Below are positions 16,504-27,317 of a DNA stretch of 64,000 nucleotides, in pieces. The DNA is from Acetobacteroides hydrogenigenes (GTDB lineage Bacteria > Bacteroidota > Bacteroidia > Bacteroidales > ZOR0009). The position numbers were made by a program, and so were the translations under genes. Position 1 is the stretch's first letter. Every line of letters begins with the position of its first letter. Below the pieces are notes generated by a model. It was not told the origin of the DNA. It was given only the letters and a program-made list of their open reading frames with translations, and ran no database searches. The stretch covers positions 1-64,000 of the forward strand of contig NZ_SLWB01000013.1 in NCBI RefSeq assembly GCF_004340205.1, in the 5' to 3' direction.

Positions 16504-17799
16504 ATGGATAAAAAGAAAATAAACATAGTAACGCTAGGTTGTTCGAAGAATCTTGTTGATTCGGAGCGACTTTACAAGCAGTTAGAGGCTAATGGCTATA
16601 GCGTAGTACACGACTCGAACGATACCAGCGCAAAAGTGGTGGTTATCAATACCTGCGGATTCATTGGCGATGCTAAGGAGGAGTCAATTGATACTATTCT
16701 CTCGTTTGCTCATGCAAAAGAAAAAGGTAAAATTCGGCACCTTTTTGTAATGGGCTGCCTTTCGGAGCGTTACAAAAAGGATCTACAACTAGAGATTCCT
16801 GAAGTTGATGAATTTTTTGGGGTAAACAATCTGGAAGATATTATAAAGGCTATTGGAGGCGATTTAAAAACGGATCTTTTGGGAGAGCGTACGCTAACCA
16901 CTCCCACGCACTATGCCTATCTGAAAATATCGGAAGGATGCAATTGGGGATGTTCATACTGCGCAATTCCGTTAATTAGAGGCAAACACGTTTCTGTTCC
17001 AATAGAAAGCCTGATTACTGAAGCAAAAAGTCTTGCTGCAAAAGGAGTAAGGGAACTTCTTATAATTGCTCAAGATACAACTTATTACGGCTTAGATATC
17101 TATGGGAAAAGAATGCTTGGCGAGTTGCTCAATAAACTTTCGGAGATAGAAGGAATCGAGTGGATCCGCTTACATTATGCCTATCCAACGTTCTTCCCCA
17201 GTGATGTAATTGACGTTATTCGTGATAATCCAAAAGTATGTAAGTACTTAGACATTCCATTCCAGCACATTAGCGATAAGGTGCTAAAAAAAATGCGCCG
17301 TGGAATCAATAAAGAGGAAACATACGCATTGATTAATAAGCTTAAGACTGAGATTCCCGATATCGCCCTAAGAACTACTCTACTTGTTGGGCACCCTGGC
17401 GAAACTGAAGCTGAATTCCTGCAGCTTGTTGAGTTTGTAAAAGATGTAAAATTCGATAGGCTAGGGGTATTTCCATACTCTGAGGAGGAAAATACCTATG
17501 CAGCAATCAACTTCGACGATGCTGTAAGCGAGGAAACAAAGCAGGAGAGGGTAGAGGCGATCATGCAACTACAGTCGGAAATTGCACTAACAAAAAATAA
17601 GGACCGTGTTGGCAAAAAAATGAGGGTGCTCATAGACCGCTTTGAGGGTGATTTCTATATTGCTCGTTCGCAGTACGATTCACCAGAAGTCGATCAGGAA
17701 GTACTTATTGACGCTGATAGAGATGCAATAATTGGTAAATTCTACGATGTTAAAATTACCGATGCCGAAGAGTTCGATCTTTTTGCTAAGTTTATATAA
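16504..17799 (+). CDS. rimO: Ribosomal protein S12 methylthiotransferase RimO
   Basis: A 431-aa radical-SAM enzyme adding a methylthio group to an Asp of S12. The N-terminal UPF0004 domain has the RimO-specific TLGCSKNLVDSE; the radical-SAM cluster is CNWGCSYC. A TRAM domain at the C-terminus (KDRVGKKMRVLIDRFEG onward) supports RimO. It ends at a strong bidirectional terminator. Confidence 0.95.
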   Translation: MDKKKINIVTLGCSKNLVDSERLYKQLEANGYSVVHDSNDTSAKVVVINTCGFIGDAKEESIDTILSFAHAKEKGKIRHLFVMGCLSERYKKDLQLEIPEVDEFFGVNNLEDIIKAIGGDLKTDLLGERTLTTPTHYAYLKISEGCNWGCSYCAIPLIRGKHVSVPIESLITEAKSLAAKGVRELLIIAQDTTYYGLDIYGKRMLGELLNKLSEIEGIEWIRLHYAYPTFFPSDVIDVIRDNPKVCKYLDIPFQHISDKVLKKMRRGINKEETYALINKLKTEIPDIALRTTLLVGHPGETEAEFLQLVEFVKDVKFDRLGVFPYSEEENTYAAINFDDAVSEETKQERVEAIMQLQSEIALTKNKDRVGKKMRVLIDRFEGDFYIARSQYDSPEVDQEVLIDADRDAIIGKFYDVKITDAEEFDLFAKFI

Positions 17800-17803
17800 A
17801 AAA

Positions 17804-17828
17804 AGAGCGGTTCTAGAACCGCTCTTTT
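17804..17828. terminator. Bidirectional terminator between rimO and tpx
   Basis: A perfect palindrome AGAGCGGTTC/GAACCGCTCT flanked by A and T runs serves both convergent genes. Confidence 0.9.
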
Positions 17829-17853
17829 TATTTCATTTTTTATCTATTTCCGC

Positions 17854-18369
17854 TTACACTAATTGCTTGGCAACTTCAAGAGCTGCAGTGTAGTTTGGTT
17901 CTGTTGTTACTTCAGGAACATACTCAACATACTTAACAATGTTGTTCTTGTCAAGAACAACTACACCTCTAGCAAGTAATCTTAACTCCTCAATAAGAAA
18001 ACCATACTTAGTTCCAAAGTCCACATCTTTATGATCGGATACGGTAATTGCCTTGTCGATTCCCTCTGCACCACAAAAACGCTTTTGAGCAAATGGAAGG
18101 TCGTTCGATATATTCACAATCACTATATCATTACTAAGGCTTGCAGCCTCCTTGTTAAAGGTACGTGTTTGAGTTGCACAGATACCCGTATCTATAGATG
18201 GGAAAACAGAAATAACTTTTACCTTTCCATAAAAGTCCTTCAAACCAATAGGTTTTAAATCTGCTCCAACAGCAGTAAAATCGGGAGCATTCTGACCTAC
18301 AGCAACTTCATTTCCCAAAAGTGTTATAAAGTTTCCGGCAAATTTTACTTTCGTGTTGTTCTTATTCAT
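17854..18369 (-). CDS. tpx: Thiol peroxidase (Tpx, atypical 2-Cys peroxiredoxin)
   Basis: A 171-aa peroxiredoxin reducing H2O2 and alkyl peroxides at the expense of thioredoxin. The peroxidatic Cys64 lies in SIDTGICATQ and the resolving Cys99 in QKRFCGAEG, the Tpx arrangement. It lies 30 nt downstream of clpC on the same strand and may be co-transcribed. Confidence 0.95.
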   Translation of the reverse strand: MNKNNTKVKFAGNFITLLGNEVAVGQNAPDFTAVGADLKPIGLKDFYGKVKVISVFPSIDTGICATQTRTFNKEAASLSNDIVIVNISNDLPFAQKRFCGAEGIDKAITVSDHKDVDFGTKYGFLIEELRLLARGVVVLDKNNIVKYVEYVPEVTTEPNYTAALEVAKQLV

Positions 18370-18399
18370 CGTTTTCGAGTTTTAAAAATGATTTACACC

Positions 18400-20937
18400 C
18401 TAAACCTCTACATTATCCTTTTGTTCAATCTTATTTGAAGAATTATCCTTCTTTGCTGAAATTTTTTTAATAACCACATCGGTTTTATCCTTATTGAGAT
18501 TTACAGATAGTGTATCCCCATGTTTTAAATCCGATCTGATAATAACCTCAGCCATTGGATCTTCAAGGTATTTTTGGATGGCCCTCTTAAGCGGACGTGC
18601 TCCAAACTGAACATCAAACCCTTTTTCCGCAATAAAGTCCTTTGCTGCCGGTGAGATATGGATCTTATAACCAAGTTGGAAAACTCTGGAAAATAAACCC
18701 TTAAGTTCGATGTCGATTATCTTGAAGATATCCTTTTTAGTTAAAGCATTAAATAGAATAATGTCGTCAATTCTATTCAAGAATTCTGGGGCAAAAGCCT
18801 TCTTCAATGCTTTCTGAATAATACTTTTCGAAGTTTCGTTAAACTGCTCTACACGAGCATTAGTAGAGAATCCGACTCCTTGTCCAAAATCTTTAAGTTC
18901 ACGACTTCCTATATTAGAAGTCATTATGATAATGGTATTCTTGAAATCGATCTTACGTCCTAGCGAATCCGTCAATAACCCTTCGTCAAGAACCTGCAGT
19001 AATAGATGGAATACATCGGGGTGTGCTTTTTCTATCTCATCGAGTAGAACAACAGAATAAGGTTTCCGGCGAACCTTTTCAGTAAGTTGACCACCTTCTT
19101 CGTATCCAACATATCCGGGAGGAGCTCCAACCAAGCGGCTAACAGAGAACTTCTCCATGTATTCGCTCATATCTACACGAATTAGGTTGTCGGTAGAATC
19201 GAACAGATACTTGGCAAGAACTTTTGCGAGCTGTGTTTTACCAACACCGGTTGGACCTAAGAATACAAACGTTCCTATTGGCTTGTTTGGATCTTTAAGG
19301 CCAGCGCGGTTACGTTGTATTGACTTAACAATCTTAGCTATAGCTTCATCTTGACCAATAACGCTACCTTTTAGTTCATCTGCCATCTTGAGCAATCGAG
19401 AACCTTCACCTTGGGCTATGCGCTGAACAGGAACACCTGTCATAAGAGCCACAACCTCAGCAACCTTTTCTTCATCAACAACTTGTTTGTTGTTTGAAAG
19501 ATCTCGTTCCCATTGTTGTTGCTCCATTTCGAGCATTTCCATTAGTTTTTTCTCCTTATCTCGGAAATTTGCTGCTATTTCGAACTGTAGGTTTTTTACA
19601 GCGGCAAGTTTCTCTGCTCTAGCATCTTCAATTTGCTTTTCGACAAGAGAGATCTGTTCTGGAACCTTAATGTTGGAGATATGCACCCTTGAACCAGCTT
19701 CGTCTAATGCATCAATAGCTTTATCGGGGAGGCATCTATCTGTTACGTATCTCATTGTGAGTTTTACGCAAGCATCGATAGCTTCGGGTGTATATATAAC
19801 ATTATGATAGTCCTCGTACTTGCCTTTTATCTTATTTAGTATTTCGACAGTTTCCTCTGGTGTAGTTGGTTCAACCATAACTTTTTGGAAACGACGTTCG
19901 AGAGCCCCATCTTTTTCAATATACTCACGGTACTCATCGAGCGTAGTTGCACCAATGCACTGTATTTCACCACGAGCAAGGGCAGGTTTAAGCATATTTG
20001 CTGCATCTAACGAGCCTGTTGCACCTCCAGCACCTACGATCGTATGAATTTCATCAATAAACAAAATGATGTTAGTAACCTGAGACAGCTCATTAAGAAT
20101 TGCTTTCATGCGCTCCTCAAATTGCCCTCTATACTTTGTTCCTGCCACAATAGAGGCCAGATCAAGCGTAATTACTCGTTTACCAAAGAGTACGCGCGAA
20201 ACCTGACGCTTTACAATTCGAAGGGCTAGTCCTTCGGCAATGGCCGATTTGCCAACTCCTGGCTCGCCAATAAGTATTGGGTTATTCTTTTTACGTCGAC
20301 TTAGAATTTGTGCGATACGCTCAATCTCTTTTTCACGACCGACTATTGGATCTAGCTTATTTTCTTCAGCAGCACGAGTTAGATCAATTCCAAAGTTATC
20401 CAAAACGGGAGTATTGGAATTCGATTTTTGCCCTGGCGTTGATTTCGAAGAGAAGATGTCTTTCTCGTCGTCGTCATCATTAAAGTCGCTTTGAGCCTTT
20501 ATTGTTTTAGACTCCAGGTGATGCTTTACCTTAACATAATCAACGTTCTGATCGAAGAGCGAAATGCTTCCGTAATTAGAACCATCGCGCATAAGGGCTA
20601 GTAGTAGATGTCCTGTTCCTATAACATCATTTTTCAATGCTTTAGCTTCCAAATGAACTAGCTTTAAAACACGTTCAGCCGATTTTAGCAGGTTTACGTT
20701 TTCTATATCGGTTATAGGTAAAGTCGCATCCTTACGGACCTTAGTTTCTATCGAGTTTTTGAGTGTGTCCACATCAACCTCCAAATCTTTGAGAATTTCC
20801 ATTGCCACCCCTGTTCCTTCTCTAATTATTCCCAACAACAAGTGTTCTGCTCCAATCGATTGATTACCAAGTCGTATGGCTTCCTCTTTGCTGTAAGAAA
20901 TTACGTTTTTAATTTTATCGCTGAATTTTGAATCCAT
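18400..20937 (-). CDS. clpC: ATP-dependent Clp protease ATP-binding subunit ClpC
   Basis: An 845-aa Hsp100 unfoldase. It has an N domain with two Clp-N repeats (1-145), an acidic linker (DDDDEKD) and AAA1 with [14 protein letters not shown] middle coiled-coil/UVR segment follows, then AAA2 with [12 protein letters not shown]. The C-terminus is charged and ends [10 protein letters not shown]. It would feed ClpP. AGGAGGT lies immediately against the ATG on the minus strand, too close for an optimal Shine-Dalgarno. No CIRCE element was seen upstream. Confidence 0.95.
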   Translation of the reverse strand: MDSKFSDKIKNVISYSKEEAIRLGNQSIGAEHLLLGIIREGTGVAMEILKDLEVDVDTLKNSIETKVRKDATLPITDIENVNLLKSAERVLKLVHLEAKALKNDVIGTGHLLLALMRDGSNYGSISLFDQNVDYVKVKHHLESKTIKAQSDFNDDDDEKDIFSSKSTPGQKSNSNTPVLDNFGIDLTRAAEENKLDPIVGREKEIERIAQILSRRKKNNPILIGEPGVGKSAIAEGLALRIVKRQVSRVLFGKRVITLDLASIVAGTKYRGQFEERMKAILNELSQVTNIILFIDEIHTIVGAGGATGSLDAANMLKPALARGEIQCIGATTLDEYREYIEKDGALERRFQKVMVEPTTPEETVEILNKIKGKYEDYHNVIYTPEAIDACVKLTMRYVTDRCLPDKAIDALDEAGSRVHISNIKVPEQISLVEKQIEDARAEKLAAVKNLQFEIAANFRDKEKKLMEMLEMEQQQWERDLSNNKQVVDEEKVAEVVALMTGVPVQRIAQGEGSRLLKMADELKGSVIGQDEAIAKIVKSIQRNRAGLKDPNKPIGTFVFLGPTGVGKTQLAKVLAKYLFDSTDNLIRVDMSEYMEKFSVSRLVGAPPGYVGYEEGGQLTEKVRRKPYSVVLLDEIEKAHPDVFHLLLQVLDEGLLTDSLGRKIDFKNTIIIMTSNIGSRELKDFGQGVGFSTNARVEQFNETSKSIIQKALKKAFAPEFLNRIDDIILFNALTKKDIFKIIDIELKGLFSRVFQLGYKIHISPAAKDFIAEKGFDVQFGARPLKRAIQKYLEDPMAEVIIRSDLKHGDTLSVNLNKDKTDVVIKKISAKKDNSSNKIEQKDNVEV

Positions 20938-21121
20938 ACCTCCTAAAATTTTGATACTAAATTATCCATCAGTTTCTTAATTACAAGTGTGCTGATGATA
21001 AACTTATTTGTAAGATAAGTCTTTTTTTGTAATTTTATACATAACGAATAAATTTAATAATTGTTTAAAATCATTTGCCAAACGCAATGATTTTAACGGC
21101 TAATTGAGTAACTTAGCGCTC

Positions 21122-21129
21122 TAAATTTG
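21122..21129 (+). promoter_or_regulatory. -7 box TAAATTTG for gyrA
   Basis: TAAATTTG lies 24 bp before the gyrA ATG. The nearest upstream TTG (21104-21106) is at 15 bp, shorter than usual, so the -33 part is uncertain. Confidence 0.5.
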
Positions 21130-21153
21130 CCAATATTAGAGAGATAATATAAT

Positions 21154-23667
21154 ATGAGTCAAGGAGAAAAGATCATTAAAATCAACATTGAAGAGGAGAT
21201 GAAAACCGCTTACATCGACTATTCAATGTCGGTTATTGTGGCTCGTGCACTCCCAGATGTTCGAGATGGACTAAAGCCTGTACATAGACGTGTGCTTTTC
21301 GGGATGAATGAATTAGGAGTTTACTCTAATCGCCCGTATAAGAAATCCGCAAGAATTGTAGGTGAAGTCCTTGGTAAATTTCACCCTCACGGAGACACCT
21401 CTGTGTATGATGCAATGGTTCGTATGGCTCAGGAATGGTCTATGCGATACCCTCTTGTAGAAGGACAGGGTAACTTTGGTTCGGTTGATGGCGATAGCCC
21501 TGCTGCAATGCGTTATACAGAAGCACGTCTTAAAAAATTGGCAGAGGAAGCACTTGCAGACCTAGAGAAAAATACAGTAGACTTTAAGCCTAACTTCGAC
21601 GATACGCTTGAGGAACCAGTTGTTCTTCCTTCTAAAATCCCTATGCTTCTATTAAATGGATCATCGGGTATTGCTGTAGGTATGGCTACCAACATGGCTC
21701 CCCATAACCTTTCCGAAATTGTAGATGCAACATGCGCCTATATCGATAATAACGATATAACCATTGAAGAGTTAATGGTATACATAAAAGCACCTGACTT
21801 TCCAACAGGAGGTATCATTTATGGTTATCAAGGGGTTAGAGATGCATTTGAAACAGGGAAAGGTAAGGTTGTAATTCGTTCAAAGACAGAAATCGAGGTA
21901 ACGGAATCTGGTCGTGAAAAGATCATTGTTAGTGAAATCCCTTACATGGTCAATAAGGCTGAAATGATAAAAAAGATTGCAGACCTTATTAATGATAAAA
22001 AAATAGAAGGAATTTCGTACATCAATGATGAGTCGGATCGTAATGGAATGCGCGTTGTAATTATCCTAAAGAAGGATGCCGTTGCAAACGTGGTGCTTAA
22101 CAACCTTTATAAGCATTCTCAATTACAATCTTCATTCCCAATAAACAACATTGCGCTAGTCGATGGTCGTCCACGAACGTTAAACCTCAAACAACTTATA
22201 AAATACTTCGTACGTCATCGTCACGAAGTAATTATACGTCGTACACAATTCGAACTAGAGCAAGCAGAGAAACGTGCTCATATCCTTGAAGGGTTGCTGA
22301 AAGCACTTGATCACCTTGACGAGGTTATCTCCATTATCCGCAACTCAAAAACGCCAGATGAAGCACAGAACACGCTTATCGAAAGGCTTGATTTAACCGA
22401 GATTCAGGCTCGAGCCATAATTGATATGCGCTTACGCAGCCTAACAGGTCTTGAGAGAGAAAAACTACAAAGCGAATACGACGAACTTCTTAAGCTTATT
22501 AACCATCTCCGTGCCATCCTTGCAGATCCAGCACTTCAAATGCAAGTTATAAAGGATGAACTTTTAGAAATTAAGGAAAAGTACGGCGATGGGCGAAGAA
22601 CCACGATCGTTCATAATGCTGAGGAGTTTAACCCAGAAGACTTCTATGCTGATGAAGATGTGGTAATTACCATATCTCATTTAGGTTATATTAAACGTAC
22701 CCCTCTAAGCGAATACAGAACACAGTCGAGAGGCGGAGTTGGCTCCAAGGGTAGTACAACTCGCGACGAAGATTTTATTGAGCATATTTACGTAACTAGT
22801 ATGCACAATACCATGCTGTTCTTTACTGAAAATGGCAGGTGCTACTGGTTGAAAGTTTACGATATTCCAGAAGGTACAAAAGCATCAAAAGGAAGAGCAA
22901 TTCAAAATGTGCTAAACATTGAGCCAAACGATAAGGTAAAAGCTTACATGAATGTAAAAAGGCTCACTGAAAAAGAGTACATCGAGAACAACTTCATTGT
23001 GCTGTGCACCAAAAAAGGAATTATTAAGAAAACGAAGCTCGAAGCATACTCTCGTCCTCGTACAAACGGAGTAAATGCAATAACCATTAAAGATGGCGAT
23101 CAACTACTTGAGGCTTTACTAACAAGCGGAAGTAACGAGATCTTAATAGCCTCGAAAGAAGGGAAGGCGCTTCGTTTTAATGAAGATAAGATACGAGCAA
23201 TAGGTCGTACAGGTGCCGGTGTTAAAGCAATTACAATGTCCGACACCGATGAAGTTGTTGGTATGGTTTGCGTTGATAATCAAGAGTTAGAAAACATTCT
23301 TGTTGTATCGGAGAATGGATATGGAAAGCGCTCATTGTTAGATGAATATCGGATTACAAACCGAGGAGGGAAGGGCGTTCGTACCATGAATATCACCGAA
23401 AAAACAGGCATGCTTATTGCAATAAAAAATGTTACCGATCAGAACGATTTGATGATCATCAATAAGTCTGGTCTAACAATTCGACTTGCAATTTCTGATA
23501 TTCGCATTACTGGAAGGGCAACTCAGGGAGTAAAGCTCATAAACCTAAGAAGTAACGATTCAATAGCATCTGTAGCAAGCGTTCCTAAATCGGAAGACAA
23601 AGATGAGGAATTGCTGAAATCTACTGATGTGGCTGAAAACACGGAGATCAGTGAAGAACTAGAATAG
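21154..23667 (+). CDS. gyrA: DNA gyrase subunit A
   Basis: An 837-aa breakage-reunion subunit of gyrase. Quinolone-region [17 protein letters not shown] near 78-94; catalytic Tyr in [10 protein letters not shown] near residue 121. The C-terminal beta-pinwheel carries a GyrA-box-like [10 protein letters not shown], which argues for GyrA rather than ParC. The Asp/Glu-rich tail ([10 protein letters not shown]...EELE) is typical. It is divergent from clpC. Confidence 0.96.
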   Translation: MSQGEKIIKINIEEEMKTAYIDYSMSVIVARALPDVRDGLKPVHRRVLFGMNELGVYSNRPYKKSARIVGEVLGKFHPHGDTSVYDAMVRMAQEWSMRYPLVEGQGNFGSVDGDSPAAMRYTEARLKKLAEEALADLEKNTVDFKPNFDDTLEEPVVLPSKIPMLLLNGSSGIAVGMATNMAPHNLSEIVDATCAYIDNNDITIEELMVYIKAPDFPTGGIIYGYQGVRDAFETGKGKVVIRSKTEIEVTESGREKIIVSEIPYMVNKAEMIKKIADLINDKKIEGISYINDESDRNGMRVVIILKKDAVANVVLNNLYKHSQLQSSFPINNIALVDGRPRTLNLKQLIKYFVRHRHEVIIRRTQFELEQAEKRAHILEGLLKALDHLDEVISIIRNSKTPDEAQNTLIERLDLTEIQARAIIDMRLRSLTGLEREKLQSEYDELLKLINHLRAILADPALQMQVIKDELLEIKEKYGDGRRTTIVHNAEEFNPEDFYADEDVVITISHLGYIKRTPLSEYRTQSRGGVGSKGSTTRDEDFIEHIYVTSMHNTMLFFTENGRCYWLKVYDIPEGTKASKGRAIQNVLNIEPNDKVKAYMNVKRLTEKEYIENNFIVLCTKKGIIKKTKLEAYSRPRTNGVNAITIKDGDQLLEALLTSGSNEILIASKEGKALRFNEDKIRAIGRTGAGVKAITMSDTDEVVGMVCVDNQELENILVVSENGYGKRSLLDEYRITNRGGKGVRTMNITEKTGMLIAIKNVTDQNDLMIINKSGLTIRLAISDIRITGRATQGVKLINLRSNDSIASVASVPKSEDKDEELLKSTDVAENTEISEELE

Positions 23668-23695
23668 TAAACACAAATTTAATACTTTGTTACCC

Positions 23696-24991
23696 ATGAA
23701 AAAGTTCACATTTGCAATTGCATTTGCATTTGCATTTAATTTGGGCTTTGCTCAAAAGGATTATAATCCTGAAAATATTAAAGCAAAAGTCGAAAAGAGC
23801 AATTCTGAAATTGCTGATGCGAAGGCAGGCGCAAGCTATAAGACTTGGTTAAAGAGAGCCCAACTTTTTGGAGAAATCTCTGAAGCTCCACTAGCAGGCG
23901 CATATCCTGGAATGTCTGATAAGGAGGTTGAACTACTAATAGGCAAGCCATCTAGCACTTCGGATGTAGAGGTTAATGGAAGAACATTAACGAAAATGGA
24001 ATTTGCTTATATCGACCTTTTCTTTGAAGGAGGAAAACTTCTTTACTGGAACATTAAGGATTCAGGAGTACAAAAGCCATTAGTAACAGGATTCGAAGCT
24101 ATTGAGAAAGCAGTTAGCCTTGATCCAAAATCTGCAAAAAAGGCTAAAGATATTTACATTACTTACAAGAACTACTTCTTTAAGAATGGGAATAACGCAT
24201 ACAATGCTTCAAATAAAGCAGAAGCCGCTGAAAACTATGGATTTGCATACCAGTGTTCTGCAAACCAAGCCGTTAATGCACCTGACACAACTGCAGCATA
24301 CTATGCCGCTTATGCATATCTCGAATCAGGCAACTTCAATCAAGCAATTAAGTTTGGCCAAGCATGCCTTGACAACAAGAGCTTCCAAAATGGAGAAGTT
24401 TACAAAATTCTTGGAGAAGCTTATAACGGAGCAAAAGAACCTACAAAGGCAAAAGAAGTGCTAATTAAGGGCCTTGAACTATATCCTGCCAATACTTCTA
24501 TCATTTTTGCCATTATCAATCTTTATATAAGCCAAAATGAGGATCCTAAGAACATAGTTCCATACTTGGATAAGGCTATCAGCTTAGACCCAAAGAATCC
24601 ATCTCTATATTTTGTAAAAGGCACCTTCTACGATAAGTTCAAAGAGACTGATAATGCAATAGCGGCTTATAACAAGGCTATTGAGGTGAATCCTAAATAT
24701 TTCGAAGCTTGGAGCAACCTTGGGATTGTTTATTATAACGTTGGAGCAGAATATGTTGGTCAATCAAATAAAGTTGACATGAATAACCAGGCAGAATACG
24801 ACAGACTGGTTAAACTTGCAGATGACCAATTCAGAATTGCTCTTGAAAAATTCAGCCAAGCCTACAGCATCAATCCAAAAGATAAGAGCACTGTAGAAGC
24901 AATGAAAAATATCTACTTCCGCTTTAGAAATGAAAATCCAGAGATGAAGAAGAAGTATGATGAGTTTAACGAATTACTTCAAGCTCTATAG
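23696..24991 (+). CDS. Exported TPR-repeat protein with a SmpA/BamE-like segment
   Basis: A 431-aa protein with a signal peptide (MKKFTFAIAFAFAFNLGFAQ). Residues about 60-110 contain YPGMSDKEVELLIGKPSS..., resembling the SmpA/OmlA motif of outer-membrane assembly lipoproteins. At least four TPR units follow (e.g. AAYNKAIEVNPKYFEAWSNL). It probably acts as an envelope scaffold; no partner can be named. The ATG at 23696 is used; a TTG at 23687 lies in an ATACTTTG promoter-like word. It ends at a bidirectional terminator. Confidence 0.75.
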   Translation: MKKFTFAIAFAFAFNLGFAQKDYNPENIKAKVEKSNSEIADAKAGASYKTWLKRAQLFGEISEAPLAGAYPGMSDKEVELLIGKPSSTSDVEVNGRTLTKMEFAYIDLFFEGGKLLYWNIKDSGVQKPLVTGFEAIEKAVSLDPKSAKKAKDIYITYKNYFFKNGNNAYNASNKAEAAENYGFAYQCSANQAVNAPDTTAAYYAAYAYLESGNFNQAIKFGQACLDNKSFQNGEVYKILGEAYNGAKEPTKAKEVLIKGLELYPANTSIIFAIINLYISQNEDPKNIVPYLDKAISLDPKNPSLYFVKGTFYDKFKETDNAIAAYNKAIEVNPKYFEAWSNLGIVYYNVGAEYVGQSNKVDMNNQAEYDRLVKLADDQFRIALEKFSQAYSINPKDKSTVEAMKNIYFRFRNENPEMKKKYDEFNELLQAL

Positions 24992-25000
24992 TAGAAATAA

Positions 25001-25028
25001 ATAAGGGGCATATAAGCCCCTTATTTTA
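25001..25028. terminator. Bidirectional terminator between TPR gene and thioredoxin gene
   Basis: ATAAGGGGC pairs perfectly with GCCCCTTAT around a 6-nt loop, with A/T-rich flanks on both sides. Confidence 0.85.
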
Positions 25029-25079
25029 TACTTATCTTATTTATCATAATATACATTATAAGACAAATACATTGAGATA

Positions 25080-25568
25080 TTATTTTTCACCAGAAATAGC
25101 CTTGGGTGTCCACAATTTTATAAAGCGCATCAGCTTTTCCTTGCTGTAGGATTTCCCATCTTCGAGATATCCTGAGTCCTGAATATGAATAACCTTACCA
25201 TCAGCATTAAGCACTACAAATACAGGAAAACCAAAACGGGTTGGATTCTGTAGTTGCTCTATTGCCTCTTCGTTTTTATTTTCTTTGCTGTAGTTCACAA
25301 GAACAAAAACATAGTTGCTTTTAAGTGCTTGGCTTATTTCAGGATCAGCATCCATGAACTTATGCACCCTAATACACCAAGGACACCAATTTCCTCCAAT
25401 CTGAATCATTACATTTTTACCTTCAGCCTTAGATTTCTTTACAGCTAGATCAATGTCGTTTTTTGCGTTAAGCGCTGGATTATAAATCTTTTCAGGGCTC
25501 TTACTTTCCTGCGCAGAAAGATTTTGGACGCACAATGCTATGAAAATCAGAAAAAATACCTTTTTCAT
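25080..25568 (-). CDS. Exported thioredoxin-fold protein (DUF255/DsbD-gamma-like, CPWC)
   Basis: A 162-aa protein with a signal peptide (ends LSAQ at 20) and active-site WCPWC (Cys62 and Cys65), followed by cis-Pro in RFGFPVFVVL. The pattern fits a periplasmic thiol-disulfide protein that reduces or oxidises envelope proteins. It is monocistronic and convergent with the TPR gene. Confidence 0.8.
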   Translation of the reverse strand: MKKVFFLIFIALCVQNLSAQESKSPEKIYNPALNAKNDIDLAVKKSKAEGKNVMIQIGGNWCPWCIRVHKFMDADPEISQALKSNYVFVLVNYSKENKNEEAIEQLQNPTRFGFPVFVVLNADGKVIHIQDSGYLEDGKSYSKEKLMRFIKLWTPKAISGEK

Positions 25569-25654
25569 ATATTCCTAAAATTTGGTTCGCTCAAAGATGC
25601 GAATGGATATAGAAAATTCTATCAAACTTTGAAATTTTTTTTTCTGTTTTGGTA

Positions 25655-25686
25655 TTGATTCAATATTATTTTTTGATGTATTATTG
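25655..25686 (+). promoter_or_regulatory. Promoter for the small acidic protein gene
   Basis: TTG (25655-25657), a 21-bp spacer and TATTATTG (25679-25686), one mismatch from TAnnTTTG. An in-frame TTG inside this box is not a start. Confidence 0.4.
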
Positions 25687-25716
25687 CAGTTGAATTCAAG
25701 GACAACAGATCATTGT

Positions 25717-26043
25717 ATGGAAAGAAAGACTGCTAATAAAAAAAGAGTGGTAACTAGCTACAAGAATTTATCGCCAGAAATTCTTGAGGAAGTTAAGAAG
25801 AAGTACCCCAATGGCTGGGGAGATTATGTAATTAAGGTTGAAAAGCCAACGGGTGACTTTTTTTATGCGATAACACTGGATACGCCAGAAACAAGCTACC
25901 TTATAAAGGTTGACGTTAAGATAGATAATCGCATAAAGGGTGAAGATGAAGATAAGGACATTTTCGGAAGTGAAGATTCAGATTCAGACTCCGATGAATT
26001 CCCTGATTCTGCCGATGATTCATACGATGAAAATGATGATTAA
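25717..26043 (+). CDS. Small acidic-tailed protein, function unknown
   Basis: A 108-aa protein. A basic N-terminus (MERKTANKKRVVTSYKN) leads to a compact domain with YPNGWGDYVIKVEKPTGDFFYAITLDTPETS in order. It ends in a long Asp/Ser/Glu tail (SEDSDSDSDEFPDS...DD). Similar small proteins are common in Bacteroidota but I do not know a function. The ATG at 25717 is chosen because the upstream TTG (25684) is inside the promoter-like box. It is followed at once by a bidirectional terminator shared with selD. Confidence 0.75.
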   Translation: MERKTANKKRVVTSYKNLSPEILEEVKKKYPNGWGDYVIKVEKPTGDFFYAITLDTPETSYLIKVDVKIDNRIKGEDEDKDIFGSEDSDSDSDEFPDSADDSYDENDD

Positions 26044-26045
26044 AT

Positions 26046-26075
26046 AAAAAGAGCGAGAATTTCTCGCTCTTTTTA
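26046..26075. terminator. Bidirectional terminator between the acidic protein gene and selD
   Basis: AGAGCGAGA pairs with TCTCGCTCT, flanked by A and T runs; its right arm overlaps the selD stop region. Confidence 0.88.
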
Positions 26076-27101
26076 TTTAACATAAACAATCTTCTCTTCT
26101 TTGGGCCTAACTTCCCCCACAATCCAGCCTTCTAAGCTGCTGCTTTTAAACTTTTCAATGGCCTGTTCTGCAAAATCACCATCCACACCAAAGAGCAATC
26201 CACCTGATGTTTGCGCATCGAAAATAAGCATCTTTTCCTCATACGAGAGGTTGTCTGCAAATTCGATATTATCACCCAAGAATTCCCTATTTCTAAAGGA
26301 TGCTCCAGGAATGCAGCCCATTTCGTAAATCTGCTTTACTCCGCTAAAATAGGGTAGCCGATTTTGGTAGATTTCGATACTTACATTACTTGCCTTTGCC
26401 ATCCTAAACGTATGCCCCCCTAATCCAAATCCTGTAATATCGGTTCCTCCAGTGGGATTGAATTGCATCAAAACATCCATCGAACGTGCATTTAAGGTAG
26501 ACATCGATACCAATATCTCATCCACTTGCTCTTTAGATGCCAAACCTACTCTTTGCGCAGCCTGAATGGCACCCGTTCCGAGTGGCTTTGTGAGGATCAG
26601 CTTTTGCCCAGCCTTTAGCCCAGAATTCGTAATTATTTTTTTCGGATTTACACGGCCAACTACGGCCATGCCATACTTAGGAACAGCATCATCAATGGTA
26701 TGACCTCCAAGGATTGCTACGCTTGCTTCTAGAGCGATTTCGTTCCCTCCCCGAATAATTTCAGACAATCCTTCGACTGGTAGCGAAGATGGGTACATGT
26801 TTATGTTAAGCGCCATAAAGGGAGTTCCTCCCATAGCATAAACATCGCTTAGAGAATTTGCGGCAGCTATCCTTCCAAAGGTAAACGGATCGGAACAAAT
26901 TGGAGGAAAAAAGTCCGTTGTAAATATTAGAGCTAGGTCGTCCGACACTTTATAGACACCAGCATCATCATGCAGCGAATTGTCTACTATTATATTAGGA
27001 TCCTTAAACATGGGGAAACTAGCAAGCAACTTATCCAACTCTTTAGCCGATAGTTTTGCCGAACATCCTCCATACTCAAAAGTTGTTAGAAGATCTATCA
27101 T
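26073..27101 (-). CDS. selD: Selenide, water dikinase (selenophosphate synthetase)
   Basis: A 342-aa enzyme making selenophosphate from selenide and ATP. The catalytic pair is Cys13 and Lys16 in YGGCSAK, so the Cys form is used rather than selenocysteine. Other hallmarks: FTTDFFPPI, FGRIAAANSLSDVYAMGG and GGHTIDD. It is last in a four-gene minus-strand operon (yedF, cysteine desulfurase-like, DUF3343, selD). No selA, selB or selenocysteine tRNA is in the window, so the use of selenophosphate (Sec, selenouridine, or a Mo-hydroxylase cofactor) is not settled here. Confidence 0.95.
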   Translation of the reverse strand: MIDLLTTFEYGGCSAKLSAKELDKLLASFPMFKDPNIIVDNSLHDDAGVYKVSDDLALIFTTDFFPPICSDPFTFGRIAAANSLSDVYAMGGTPFMALNINMYPSSLPVEGLSEIIRGGNEIALEASVAILGGHTIDDAVPKYGMAVVGRVNPKKIITNSGLKAGQKLILTKPLGTGAIQAAQRVGLASKEQVDEILVSMSTLNARSMDVLMQFNPTGGTDITGFGLGGHTFRMAKASNVSIEIYQNRLPYFSGVKQIYEMGCIPGASFRNREFLGDNIEFADNLSYEEKMLIFDAQTSGGLLFGVDGDFAEQAIEKFKSSSLEGWIVGEVRPKEEKIVYVK

Positions 27102-27106
27102 TTTAT

Positions 27107-27316
27107 CTACTGTTCAATTAGCTGAAATAAAATTTCTTTTTCACGTAGTAAATCACATCCCTTATTTGAGTCTTCAATACTCATTTGAATACACATTCCA
27201 CACTCACTCGAAATGTTTGTAGGGACAGGTCGAATTACAACGCTTACCCCTGCAGCAACCAGCAACTTTTCTGCTTCTATAACAGCTCTAACGTTTTTAA
27301 AAAGAAGTATTGGCAT
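27107..27316 (-). CDS. DUF3343 protein of the selenium cluster
   Basis: A 69-aa protein starting MPILLFKNVRAVIEAEKLL. It has Cys in SECGMCIQM and a second Cys in NKGCDLL. The family is widely found with yedF and selD and is described as putative Se/S-related; no biochemical role is established. The start at 27316 is preferred over an upstream in-frame codon because it places the ATG 1 nt after the stop of the preceding gene. selD follows after 5 nt. Confidence 0.8.
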   Translation of the reverse strand: MPILLFKNVRAVIEAEKLLVAAGVSVVIRPVPTNISSECGMCIQMSIEDSNKGCDLLREKEILFQLIEQ

Positions 27317-27317
27317 G